Shown here piece after piece: positions 21,610 through 28,260 of a DNA stretch of 33,190 bases. How positions within the stretch are numbered: the first letter of the stretch is position 1; the number at the start of each line of letters is the position of its first letter. This DNA comes from Candidatus Moraniibacteriota bacterium (GTDB taxonomy: Bacteria > Patescibacteriota > Minisyncoccia > JAHIHE01 > JAGLIN01). The stretch spans positions 1-33,190 of the forward strand of contig DAOWHY010000015.1 in the NCBI GenBank assembly GCA_030641185.1, read 5' to 3'. The notes under the pieces are model-generated. The model was not told where the DNA came from, did not search any database, and saw nothing but the letters and a program-made list of their open reading frames with translations. A program made the position numbers and the translations under genes.

Positions 21610-21678
21610 GACATTAAAGGCGCGATGAAAATTATCGCCGGGACCGCGAGGCAGATGGGAATAGAGGTGAAGGGATAG
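21610..21678 (+). pseudogene. Remnant of an rplK 3' end (last 22 codons)
   Basis: Reading from 21610 gives DIKGAMKIIAGTARQMGIEV then KG and TAG, matching the end of L11 (DVEGAMKIIAGTARQMGVEI, then KE) at 17 of 22 residues. At DNA level 54 of 69 bases match; most differences are at third codon positions or conservative changes, so the copy evolved as part of a working L11 gene before being cut off. It has no start or upstream part: the preceding bases are the end of the surface-protein gene. AT-rich sequence after both copies (ATGTTTAA then TTTATT) also looks related. Confidence 0.85.
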
Positions 21679-21723
21679 AAATCGCATGTTTAAAATTTAT
21701 TTAATAACCAACTAACAAAAAAT

Positions 21724-22791
21724 ATGGAAATAGAAAAATCAACAACAGATAAATCAAAATTAATTTTGGTTATCGCTGTTATAATTTTAGTAGGAGCTTT
21801 GTTTGGCGTTATGGGTTATTTGTTGGGAAATAAAAATAATAATACTGTTATTAAATCAGAAGATCAAATGGCAAAAGATCAAGGCATAGATAATAATAAA
21901 GAAACTGAAAAAGATGAAAATATAGAAGAAGATGTAAGAACTGATGTTAAGGACGAAAAAGAGAATTGGAAAATATATGAAAATGACAAATATGGATTTG
22001 AAGTAACATTATTAGATTCATGGAAGGGGTATGAGGTTTTGACAGAATCTTGGAAGGGAATATCCTTAGATGGCGATTCTAAACAGTATCAAGGTCCACA
22101 GATTATCATCAGAAATCCAAAATGGTCTATTTCTAAACCATGGCAGGATATTCCTATAATGGTCTTTACAAAAGACGAATGGGAATTAATAGAAGCGAAA
22201 AATTTAAGTGTTAATGCTGCTCCCATTGGACCAAATAAATTAGACGAAAACCAACAATATGTTTTTGCCCTGCCTCCGCGCTGGATAGGATTCACTGACA
22301 ACTTAGGGCAAGATGAAGCGCAAGAAATTTCAAAGACCATTAAAGCAATTTCTGTTACTACTAATAAGGACGAGACTGCTGATTGGCAAGTATACGAAAA
22401 TAAAGAATTTGGATTTGAAATAAAATACCCTGAAAACATAGAATATTATCCAAAAACTTGGGGTGTTGATTTTATGGAGAAATCTGAAGCTCAAGATAAA
22501 CTTTTTACTATATATCTTTATAATGAATTGAAGCAATTACCAAACAATGAGACGGGGCTTAGTTTTGAAGACTGGATAAATAAACAGATTGAAAATAAAA
22601 TTTTTGAAGATGGAAGAATATTTAAAAATGACACGCTGACTGGAATTAAAGTGCGAGATCAGGGAGTTGTGCCATTTAAAAACATTCTAGTAAAGAAGGA
22701 TAATAAAACATACAGCTTTGTTATTAGAGAAGATTCTCGGTTTATGGACGTGTTTGATCAAATACTTTCAACCTTAAAATCTGTAAATTGA
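21724..22791 (+). CDS. Membrane-anchored protein with two PsbP-like domains
   Basis: 355 residues. The N-terminal helix (about 13-35: LILVIAVIILVGALFGVMGY) anchors it and an acidic linker rich in Asp, Glu and Lys follows (residues 40-78). Two copies of a PsbP/DUF1795-like domain start NWKIYENDKYGFEVTLLDSW and DWQVYENKEFGFEIKYPEN. This module ('W.vYeN.kyGFE..yP..w') is common on Patescibacteria surface proteins. It lies outside the membrane, and nothing catalytic is visible. The gene sits between the rplK remnant and rplA, so it too interrupts the L11-L1 order. Confidence 0.75.
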   Translation: MEIEKSTTDKSKLILVIAVIILVGALFGVMGYLLGNKNNNTVIKSEDQMAKDQGIDNNKETEKDENIEEDVRTDVKDEKENWKIYENDKYGFEVTLLDSWKGYEVLTESWKGISLDGDSKQYQGPQIIIRNPKWSISKPWQDIPIMVFTKDEWELIEAKNLSVNAAPIGPNKLDENQQYVFALPPRWIGFTDNLGQDEAQEISKTIKAISVTTNKDETADWQVYENKEFGFEIKYPENIEYYPKTWGVDFMEKSEAQDKLFTIYLYNELKQLPNNETGLSFEDWINKQIENKIFEDGRIFKNDTLTGIKVRDQGVVPFKNILVKKDNKTYSFVIREDSRFMDVFDQILSTLKSVN

Positions 22792-22806
22792 TTTAAATAA
22801 TTAATC

Positions 22807-22837
22807 GTGGGAGCGTTGCAAAATGCGTTATTACCAC
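22807..22837 (+). promoter_or_regulatory. L1-binding mRNA hairpin (ribosomal protein L1 leader)
   Basis: GTGG (22807-22810) pairs with CCAC (22834-22837); inside, a GA bulge and a GCGTT/AATGC helix with a GCAA tetraloop lie opposite an unpaired GTTATTA. The string GTGGGAGC and the partner UUAUUACCAC closely copy the L1 stalk of 23S rRNA, where GUGGGAGC faces GUGAAAUACCAC. L1 represses its own translation by binding such mimics in many bacteria. The element ends 16 bases before the ATG chosen for rplA. Confidence 0.7.
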
Positions 22838-22852
22838 ATAAGAAAGAAAAAT

Positions 22853-23533
22853 ATGAAAAGATCAAAACGATATAAAAGCGTTAAGGAAAAAATTGAGAAA
22901 GATAAAAAGTATAGCGTTGAGGAAGCGGTGGATTTTTTAATTGAAAACGCAAAAGTGAAATTTGACGAGAGCGTTGAAGTTCATTTTAGAACTAACATTA
23001 ATCCCAAACAGGCGGATCAATTAATTAGAGGGGCGGTTGTTTTGCCGCATGGTGTTGGAAAAGAAAAAAGAGTTGCCGTATTTGTTGATGGCGATAAAGT
23101 CGCAGAAGCGAAGGAAGCTGGTGCGGATCTTGTTGGCGGAGAGGAATTGATAAGTAAAATAAAACAGACAAAAGAAATTGACTTTGACGTTTCTGTGGCC
23201 ACACCAGATATGATGAGAAAACTCGCTGGCATTGCTAAAATTCTTGGACCAAAAGGATTAATGCCTTCTCCAAAAACCGATACAGTTACAATGGATATTA
23301 AAAAAACTGTTGAACAACTTAAAAAAGGAAAAATAAATTTTAAAAACGATGATTCTGGAAATGTCCATCAGATGGTTGGGAAAGTATCTTTAGGTAAAGA
23401 TAAATTAAAAGAAAATGTCACTGCTTATGTTCAAGCAATTAAAGATTCTCGTCCCAGCGGAGTAAAGGGGGAGTTTCTTAAAACTATTACGGTGAGTTCT
23501 ACGATGGGAGTGGGGATTAGGATTGGGTTGTAG
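22853..23533 (+). CDS. rplA: 50S ribosomal protein L1
   Basis: 226 residues from the ATG at 22853 (MKRSKRYKSVKEKIEKDKKY), the family's usual start; an upstream in-frame ATG at 22823 lies within the L1-binding hairpin and would add ten atypical residues. Domain I carries the N-terminal helix and VRAVVLPHGVGKEKRV-like region (here GAVVLPHGVGKEKRVAVFV). Domain II includes GPKGLMPSPKTDTVT, and the C-terminal TVSSTMGVGIRIGL is the classical end. L1 forms the mobile stalk that releases deacylated tRNA. Expected partners rplJ and rplL do not follow; instead an unrelated minus-strand gene does. Confidence 0.96.
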   Translation: MKRSKRYKSVKEKIEKDKKYSVEEAVDFLIENAKVKFDESVEVHFRTNINPKQADQLIRGAVVLPHGVGKEKRVAVFVDGDKVAEAKEAGADLVGGEELISKIKQTKEIDFDVSVATPDMMRKLAGIAKILGPKGLMPSPKTDTVTMDIKKTVEQLKKGKINFKNDDSGNVHQMVGKVSLGKDKLKENVTAYVQAIKDSRPSGVKGEFLKTITVSSTMGVGIRIGL

Positions 23534-23545
23534 AAATTTTTATGG

Positions 23546-23564
23546 ACAAAAGTTTTTTGTTTTT
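23546..23564 (+). terminator. Weak terminator after rplA
   Basis: ACAAAA and TTTTGT form a 6 bp stem with a 3-base loop, followed by TTTT. All but two pairs are A-T, so strength is doubtful; the repeat directly behind may add to it. Confidence 0.35.
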
Positions 23565-23701
23565 GTCATCCCAGAATTTTTTTCTAAAAGCGAAGCTTTA
23601 GAAAAAAATGTCTGGGATCCAGTAAGTTTCATTTAATAAAATTATTACGATAAATATTATTTATTGAGATAAACTGGATTCCCGCCTCCGCAGGAATGAC
23701 A
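23564..23701. repeat. TGTCATCCCAG-type palindromic spacer repeat
   Basis: It begins TGTCATCCCAGAAT and ends GCAGGAATGACA. The left part is a tight hairpin of its own (TTTCTAAAAGC/GCTTTAGAAA and CCCAGA/TCTGGG), and TGGGATCCAGTAAG pairs with ACTGGATTCCC further on. It lies in the tail between rplA and the convergent 23779 gene. Confidence 0.8.
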
Positions 23702-23732
23702 GAAAAAACTATCTAATGCAAAATTTTTAGAT

Positions 23733-23770
23733 AAAAAAAGAGGCCAGTGGTGCTTGTTAAGTCCACTGAC
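23733..23770 (-). terminator. Terminator of the 23779-24126 gene
   Basis: On the minus strand the stem GTCAGTGG/CCACTGGC (8 bp, one G-T pair) has a 12-base loop and is followed by a few bases then a run of seven T. It lies 9 bases beyond the stop codon. Confidence 0.65.
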
Positions 23771-23778
23771 GGCTATGT

Positions 23779-24126
23779 TTACCTATTCTTTTTTATTAAA
23801 GAATCAAGTAAGTTCTTGGCAATTTGTTTTTGCAACTCGAAGGGAGTTGCGCGATTGTTAACAATCTTCATTATCTCCTTTTTTGCGAGCCGCGAAAGTA
23901 GGATGTCTAATGCTTTTTTCTGCAACTCAAGAGGCATTACATAATCCTCAACTATTAAGAATAATTTCCTACTACTAGGATTACTCTTTTCAAGCGTTGC
24001 GACAGCGTCTTTAATCGTTGGCAATACAGTATTATTGAAGAACATTCTTTCAAGAGAGGTGCTTCCTTTCTTTGTGTATTTCTCTTTCTCCTTTTTTATT
24101 ATTTCATCAATTTTTATTTTTGCCAC
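23779..24126 (-). CDS. Helical hypothetical protein, 115 aa
   Basis: The start is a GTG at 24126 preceded by AAGGAGGTT at a 7-base spacing, which fixes it. The protein is helical and basic, without a signal or membrane segment. The C-terminal half contains two related stretches, MPLELQKKALDILLSRLAKK and TPFELQKQIAKNLLDSLIKK, an internal duplication of about 30 residues. It has its own promoter, an operator-like inverted repeat and a terminator, so it is an independent transcription unit. No family is recognised; the size and the symmetric control site would suit a small regulator, but no helix-turn-helix is visible. Confidence 0.7.
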   Translation of the reverse strand: MAKIKIDEIIKKEKEKYTKKGSTSLERMFFNNTVLPTIKDAVATLEKSNPSSRKLFLIVEDYVMPLELQKKALDILLSRLAKKEIMKIVNNRATPFELQKQIAKNLLDSLIKKNR

Positions 24127-24149
24127 TTATAGCAACCTCCTTGTTTATT

Positions 24150-24171
24150 TTTGAAGTCAAAATGCTTCAAA
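24150..24171 (-). promoter_or_regulatory. Inverted repeat overlapping the predicted transcript start
   Basis: TTTGAAG and CTTCAAA are perfect 7-base inverted copies separated by 8 bases. On the minus strand the repeat lies just after the -10 and covers the likely start point, where an operator or a leader hairpin would be expected. Confidence 0.4.
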
Positions 24172-24173
24172 TT

Positions 24174-24202
24174 ACTTTATCACAATTTTAAAAACTTGTC
24201 AA
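24174..24202 (-). promoter_or_regulatory. Promoter of the 115-aa helical protein
   Basis: Read on the minus strand, a perfect TTGACA (24202-24197) and TAAAGT (24179-24174) are 17 bases apart. Confidence 0.7.
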
Positions 24203-24212
24203 TCTCAAAAAT

Positions 24213-24710
24213 ATGCCCGAACAAAAAACAAAAAAATGCTGTAACTGCAAAGCGCCGTTTTTAATCTTTGCTTTATTTGTTTTAATTGTTGCGTTTTTTC
24301 TAAATACTAACATTACCAATGAAAATGGCGCGAATGTTGGCTTAAATACAGAGGTAAATGTTGAAAATAATATTGATGATAAGCAGGAAAAAGTAGATAA
24401 ACAAGTAAACGAGAAAAGCGAAGAAAAAGAAAATGTTATTTCTTATTCTTTTGACGCAAGCGATGAAGAAAGAACGGTTTTTTCCGGGCTTTTAAATTAT
24501 GGCGAAGAAAATAATATTGAAGTTGAATATAATAATGATTATGGTGAATACGGGGTTTTCGTAGAAAATATTGCCGGAATTAAAAACGGCGACGATGGGA
24601 AATATTGGCAGTATTATATAAATAATATTTTAGGCGATGTTGCGGCAGATAAAAAAGTTTTAGAAGAAGGAAATGAAGTAGAGTGGAGATTTGAGGAAGT
24701 GCCATTTTAG
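24213..24710 (+). CDS. Membrane-anchored DUF4430-like protein
   Basis: 165 residues. The first ten are basic with a CCNCK cluster, then FLIFALFVLIVAFFLNT is a signal anchor, then a low-complexity Asn/Glu/Lys linker (about 35-75). The last 90 residues resemble DUF4430, a beta-grasp-like domain also found in transcobalamin-like surface proteins: SYSFDASDEERTVFSGLLNY, then DGKYWQYYINNILGDVAADK and the closing EGNEVEWRFEEV. It would face the outside and may bind a ligand. It is divergent from the minus-strand gene, with the two starts 86 bases apart. A short palindromic repeat follows. Confidence 0.75.
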   Translation: MPEQKTKKCCNCKAPFLIFALFVLIVAFFLNTNITNENGANVGLNTEVNVENNIDDKQEKVDKQVNEKSEEKENVISYSFDASDEERTVFSGLLNYGEENNIEVEYNNDYGEYGVFVENIAGIKNGDDGKYWQYYINNILGDVAADKKVLEEGNEVEWRFEEVPF

Positions 24711-24740
24711 GTGTATTTGTAATTATTTCAAATTATTAAA

Positions 24741-24845
24741 TGTCATTGCGAGAGAGCCGCAGCGACCGAAGCAATCCCGCAACTATGCACAAGGAGTTTA
24801 ATTTCGGGATTGCTTCGTCGCCCTTCGGGGCTCCTCGCAATGACA
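24741..24845. repeat. TGTCATTGCGAG-type palindromic spacer repeat, copy 4 (short)
   Basis: It starts TGTCATTGCGAGAGAGCC and ends GGGGCTCCTCGCAATGACA. Shared inner blocks are CGAAGCAATCCCG and GGGATTGCTTCGTCGCC. At 105 bases it is the shortest of the four copies, lacking the GAACGAGAAGG block. Confidence 0.85.
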
Positions 24846-24861
24846 GTGAAGTTCACAACTT

Positions 24862-25521
24862 ATGAACAAACTAAAAATCATCTCAGCAATACTTCTTATT
24901 TTCATCGGTGTAGCTGGTAGATTTATTCTGGTTGAATATGTCGGCATTCCTAATTTTGAAATAATCACCGCATTATCTTTGATCGCGGGAATATATTTGG
25001 GCGGGGTTTATATGATTATCGTCCCACTGGCAATAATATTTTTAAGCGACTTGGTAATCGGCAATAATTATATTTTTATTTTTACTTGGACAGCGTTTAT
25101 GTTTATTGGGTTGTTTGGATTTTTATTTAGAAAAAAAACTTGTCATTCCCATGAAAAAATTTGTCATTCCCGCACTGAAACAAAGTTCAGCATAAACTCC
25201 GGCGGGAATCCAGTAAACACGACTAATAGTAATTCTAAAAATTTTCCATTCAAAAATTCAATAAAATTAGCATTAATTTCTTCTATATTTTTCTACCTCT
25301 ACACCAACTTCGGCTGGTGGCTGATGTCGGGAATGTATGAGCATACTTTATCGGGACTAATAAGATGCTACTATATGGCAATTCCGTTTTTTAGAAATAA
25401 TTTAATGGGAAATTTGATTTTTGTGCCAATGGGGATTTATGTCGCTTCAAAAGCGGTTTATTGGGTTGAAAATAAAAATTGTAACTTATCTAAATGGAAA
25501 ATAAAACTCAAAACAAAATAG
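24862..25521 (+). CDS. DUF6580-like / ECF-S-like membrane protein
   Basis: 219 residues with about six membrane helices. The opening GVAGRFILVEYVGIPNFEII and TALSLIAGIYLGGVYMIIVP are typical of DUF6580, a small membrane family resembling substrate-binding (S) subunits of ECF vitamin transporters. The later helices include NFGWWLMSGMYEHTLSGLIR and PFFRNNLMGNLIF, conserved in the family. Between helices three and four lies an odd polar segment (CHSHEKICHSRTETKF and SINSGGNPVN) encoded by in-frame repeats, so this loop is about 30 residues longer than in relatives. The stop codon overlaps the start of dcd by 28 bases, suggesting coupling. Confidence 0.75.
   Translation: MNKLKIISAILLIFIGVAGRFILVEYVGIPNFEIITALSLIAGIYLGGVYMIIVPLAIIFLSDLVIGNNYIFIFTWTAFMFIGLFGFLFRKKTCHSHEKICHSRTETKFSINSGGNPVNTTNSNSKNFPFKNSIKLALISSIFFYLYTNFGWWLMSGMYEHTLSGLIRCYYMAIPFFRNNLMGNLIFVPMGIYVASKAVYWVENKNCNLSKWKIKLKTK
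25141..25217 (+). repeat. Nested repeats inside the DUF6580-like gene
   Basis: Two TGTCATTCCC units (25141 and 25162) open the segment. The second continues as TGTCATTCCCGC and is closed by GCGGGAATCCAGTAAAC, like the TGTCATCCCAG-type repeat at 23564. Between them sits ACTGAAACAAAGTTCAGCAT, close to the arm of the TGTCATCCTGAACTTG repeat at 18461. The whole stays in frame. Confidence 0.7.
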
Positions 25522-26621
25522 GCGCTTTTCCTTCGCAGTATATAAAAAAAATGATGGAAAGCGGGGAAATAAAGAACGCTGATGAGAATAATCTTCAGCC
25601 GGCGAGTATTGATTTGAGCATTTCCGAAGAGGGCTATAGAATGAAAGGAGCGTTTTTGCCGAGAAAAAATGAAAGCGTTCGTGATATTATAAAAACAGAA
25701 TCTTTATATAAAATAGATTTAAATAATCCTTTGGAGAAAAATGGGATATATTTAATTAAATTGAATGAAAGTTTAAATCTGTCCGAAAATATATTCGCTT
25801 TTTCTTCTTCAAAAAGTTCTACGGGACGAGTTGACTTACAAACAAGATTAATGATTGATAATTATTCAAGATTTGACAGCGTTCCTTTTGGTTATAAAGG
25901 CGAATTATGGCTTCAGGTTATTCCGAAGTCATTTTTAATAAAATTAAATTATGGAGACAATCTAAACCAAATTAGATTTTTCAATGGCGAAGCAAAACTT
26001 AATTACGAGAAAATAAAAGAAGCTTACTTAAAATATAATCTTCTTTTTGATGAAAATTCAAATATTATAAATCCTGATCAGAAATCGGCGATAGATAATA
26101 ATGGTAGTATTGTGATGAGTATAGATCTTGATGGAGGAAAAAGCGATAAAATAATTGGTTATAAAAATTTATTAATTGACAGTGTTTTGGATTTTTCAAA
26201 AAAGAATTATCATAATCCGGTTGATTTTTTTGAACCGATTTATTCTCCAAAAAATGGCAAGCTAATTTTAGAAAAGGAATCTTTTTATATTTTTTCTACG
26301 AAAGAGCGGATTAGAATCCCTGACAATTTCGCTTCAGAGATGATCGCTTACGATATTTATAATGGGGAATTCCGAAGCCATTACGCTGGTTTTTTTGATC
26401 CGGGATTTGGCTATGGAAAAAACGGAGAGATTAAAGGAAGACAAGCGGTTTTAGAAATCAGATCTTATGAAAATAATTTCATCTTTCGGGACAATCAACC
26501 GATTTGCCGAATGAATTTTGAAAAACTGATAGAGCCAGCTGACTTTATCTATGGCGAAGAAATTGGTTCGCATTATGCAGAACAAACCGGACCGAAATTG
26601 AGTAAGCATTTTAAAAATTAA
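25494..26621 (+). CDS. dcd: dCTP deaminase (double-domain DCD family)
   Basis: 375 residues, twice the usual Dcd length, matching the '2'-deoxycytidine 5'-triphosphate deaminase' family with two trimer-fold halves. It turns dCTP into dUTP (and ammonia). The first half has LQPASIDLSIS, SSSKSSTGRVDLQTR and FGYKGELWLQV; the second has RIRIPDNFASEMIAYDIYNG, FFDPGFGYG (302-308) and GRQAVLEIRS, where E321 should be the general base. Its start overlaps the preceding gene. It leads the dcd-thyA-tmk run, supplying the dUTP that later becomes dTMP; a dUTPase gene is not seen in the window. Confidence 0.85.
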   Translation: MENKTQNKIGAFPSQYIKKMMESGEIKNADENNLQPASIDLSISEEGYRMKGAFLPRKNESVRDIIKTESLYKIDLNNPLEKNGIYLIKLNESLNLSENIFAFSSSKSSTGRVDLQTRLMIDNYSRFDSVPFGYKGELWLQVIPKSFLIKLNYGDNLNQIRFFNGEAKLNYEKIKEAYLKYNLLFDENSNIINPDQKSAIDNNGSIVMSIDLDGGKSDKIIGYKNLLIDSVLDFSKKNYHNPVDFFEPIYSPKNGKLILEKESFYIFSTKERIRIPDNFASEMIAYDIYNGEFRSHYAGFFDPGFGYGKNGEIKGRQAVLEIRSYENNFIFRDNQPICRMNFEKLIEPADFIYGEEIGSHYAEQTGPKLSKHFKN

Positions 26622-26682
26622 CTTTTATTTTTTTTCGTGATAATTTTTATATTATGAACATTGACAAAGGAGATAGAAAATA

Positions 26683-28191
26683 ATGAACGAAAAAATTAAA
26701 ACTAAATGGCCTGCTTATAAAGACAAGATGTTAGTTGCGGGTAATCAAAATAGCCAAGTAGCAATCTGTACTCTGTGGACAAAAAAGGAGTTAATGGCCG
26801 AGAAGTTAGACATGAATAAAATTTCCGTGATTGGAAATTTGTATTCTCCCAAGAGGGGAGTTAGTTTTTTAGTCAGGAATATTTTGGCAAATCCTAAAAT
26901 TAGATATCTGATTGTTTGCGGATTGGATAGGTCTGGCAGCGGACAAGTTTTGGTTGATCTTGCTAAAAATGGATTTAAAAAAAATGAAAGCAAAAAAAAT
27001 AGTAGAGACTATTGGCAAGCAATCAGCAATATTGAGAACAGGATAGATATTGAGATAGAGAGAAAGGCGCTGGAAACTTTTTGCAAATTCGTAGAAGTAA
27101 TAGACGCGCGGGAGGAAAAAGATCTTGGGAAAATTCAAAATGTAATTGATAATCTAAATCAAAATCTACCGTCTTTTATTCCAGATCCCTTGATTTTTCC
27201 GGATCCGCCCAAAGAAAAAACAAATATTTTTCCTGCTGAATCGTCCGCGCATGTTATTAGAGGAGAAAGAATTGCCGAGGTTTGGCTGAAAATTCTGGAT
27301 CATATCTTAAAATTTGGAATTACAGATCAAACTGCTTATCAGAATCAACAGAAAGAAATCATAGACATAATTTCTGTAATCTCAGACGAAGATCCTGATA
27401 ACTTATATATTCCGGGGTGGTTGCCAAATAATAGAGAACATCTAAAGAATTATCTGCCAACTATCTTAACGGGAAATTGTCCTACTGGAACTTCTTATAC
27501 TTATGGTTCCAGAATGCGAGATCATTTTGATGTTGATCAAGTTCAAAATGTGATTGACGAACTTAAGCAAGAGAAATATAGCCGCAGAGCAACAATTAGT
27601 CTTCTTGATCCAAGGATTGACACTAAAAGCAAAAATCCGCCCTGCTTAAACCATTGTTGGTTTAGAATTCAACAAAATAGATTATATCTAGTGTCCACTA
27701 TACGAAGCAACGATATGTTTGAAGCTTGGCCGGAAAATGCGTTTGGTTTAAGGATGTTGCAAAATTTAGTTTGGAAAGAGCTTTTGGGAACTTATTCCGA
27801 AATAAAACTTGGCAATCTTGAAATCCATTCTTTATCTGCTCATGCCTATGACGATTCGTGGGAAGAAGCAAAACAGACTGTGGAAAAGTATTATAATCAA
27901 GTTGTTCCGCATCCAAGAAATATTAGAGATCTGCGAGGAAACTTTATAATCAGGATTGAGAATAATGAAATTATCGTTGAACACTACTCGTCTGATGAAG
28001 TTTTGCTTAATGTCTATAAAAACAAAAAGGCAATGCCAATTTATTTTGAATTAAGCAGGAATGAAGCAATTTCTCTTGTTTCTCATGCTTTATATATCGG
28101 CACCGAATTGCAAAAAGCGGAGGTAGCAATAAAACTGGGAATTGAATACAAGCAAGACCAAGAATTAGATCCAAATACATTAAATTTATAA
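26683..28191 (+). CDS. Thymidylate synthase with N-terminal MtrA-like (DUF4346) domain
   Basis: 502 residues, with a good ribosome binding site (AAAGGAGAT). Residues about 15-175 match DUF4346, related to MtrA: VAICTLWT, NLYSPKRGVSFLVRNILANP, IRYLIVCGLDRSGSGQ. The MtrA histidine that ligates the corrinoid cobalt (in a GHITGQ motif) is absent: the sequence reads SGSGQ. Residues about 185-470 are the thymidylate synthase: GTSYTYGSRMRDHF, the catalytic cysteine in NPPCLNHCW (C321), RSNDMFEAWPENAFGLRMLQ and SLSAHAYD. It makes dTMP from dUMP with a folate methyl donor in the standard case. It lies between dcd and tmk. The synthase call is strong, the role of the N-domain unknown. Confidence 0.82.
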   Translation: MNEKIKTKWPAYKDKMLVAGNQNSQVAICTLWTKKELMAEKLDMNKISVIGNLYSPKRGVSFLVRNILANPKIRYLIVCGLDRSGSGQVLVDLAKNGFKKNESKKNSRDYWQAISNIENRIDIEIERKALETFCKFVEVIDAREEKDLGKIQNVIDNLNQNLPSFIPDPLIFPDPPKEKTNIFPAESSAHVIRGERIAEVWLKILDHILKFGITDQTAYQNQQKEIIDIISVISDEDPDNLYIPGWLPNNREHLKNYLPTILTGNCPTGTSYTYGSRMRDHFDVDQVQNVIDELKQEKYSRRATISLLDPRIDTKSKNPPCLNHCWFRIQQNRLYLVSTIRSNDMFEAWPENAFGLRMLQNLVWKELLGTYSEIKLGNLEIHSLSAHAYDDSWEEAKQTVEKYYNQVVPHPRNIRDLRGNFIIRIENNEIIVEHYSSDEVLLNVYKNKKAMPIYFELSRNEAISLVSHALYIGTELQKAEVAIKLGIEYKQDQELDPNTLNL

Positions 28192-28197
28192 GATCTT

Positions 28198-28225
28198 TTG
28201 ATATCTTATTTTTTTGTGATAAAAT
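28198..28225 (+). promoter_or_regulatory. Possible promoter for tmk
   Basis: TTGATA (28198-28203) and TAAAAT (28220-28225), spacing 16, each one mismatch from consensus. It lies in the 69-base gap between thyA and tmk. Confidence 0.45.
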
Positions 28226-28260
28226 AAAAGTAAAGAATTTATGAAGTTTAATAAACAAAA

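Noticed and set aside
19185..21678. Insertion sequence or integron-like element carrying the surface gene
   Set aside because: No transposase, integrase or terminal inverted repeats are visible around the gene; only the duplicated rplK end is seen.
22823..22852. Upstream in-frame ATG of rplA as the start
   Set aside because: It lies within the L1-binding hairpin and would add ten residues not seen in L1 proteins; the ATG at 22853 gives the standard N-terminus.
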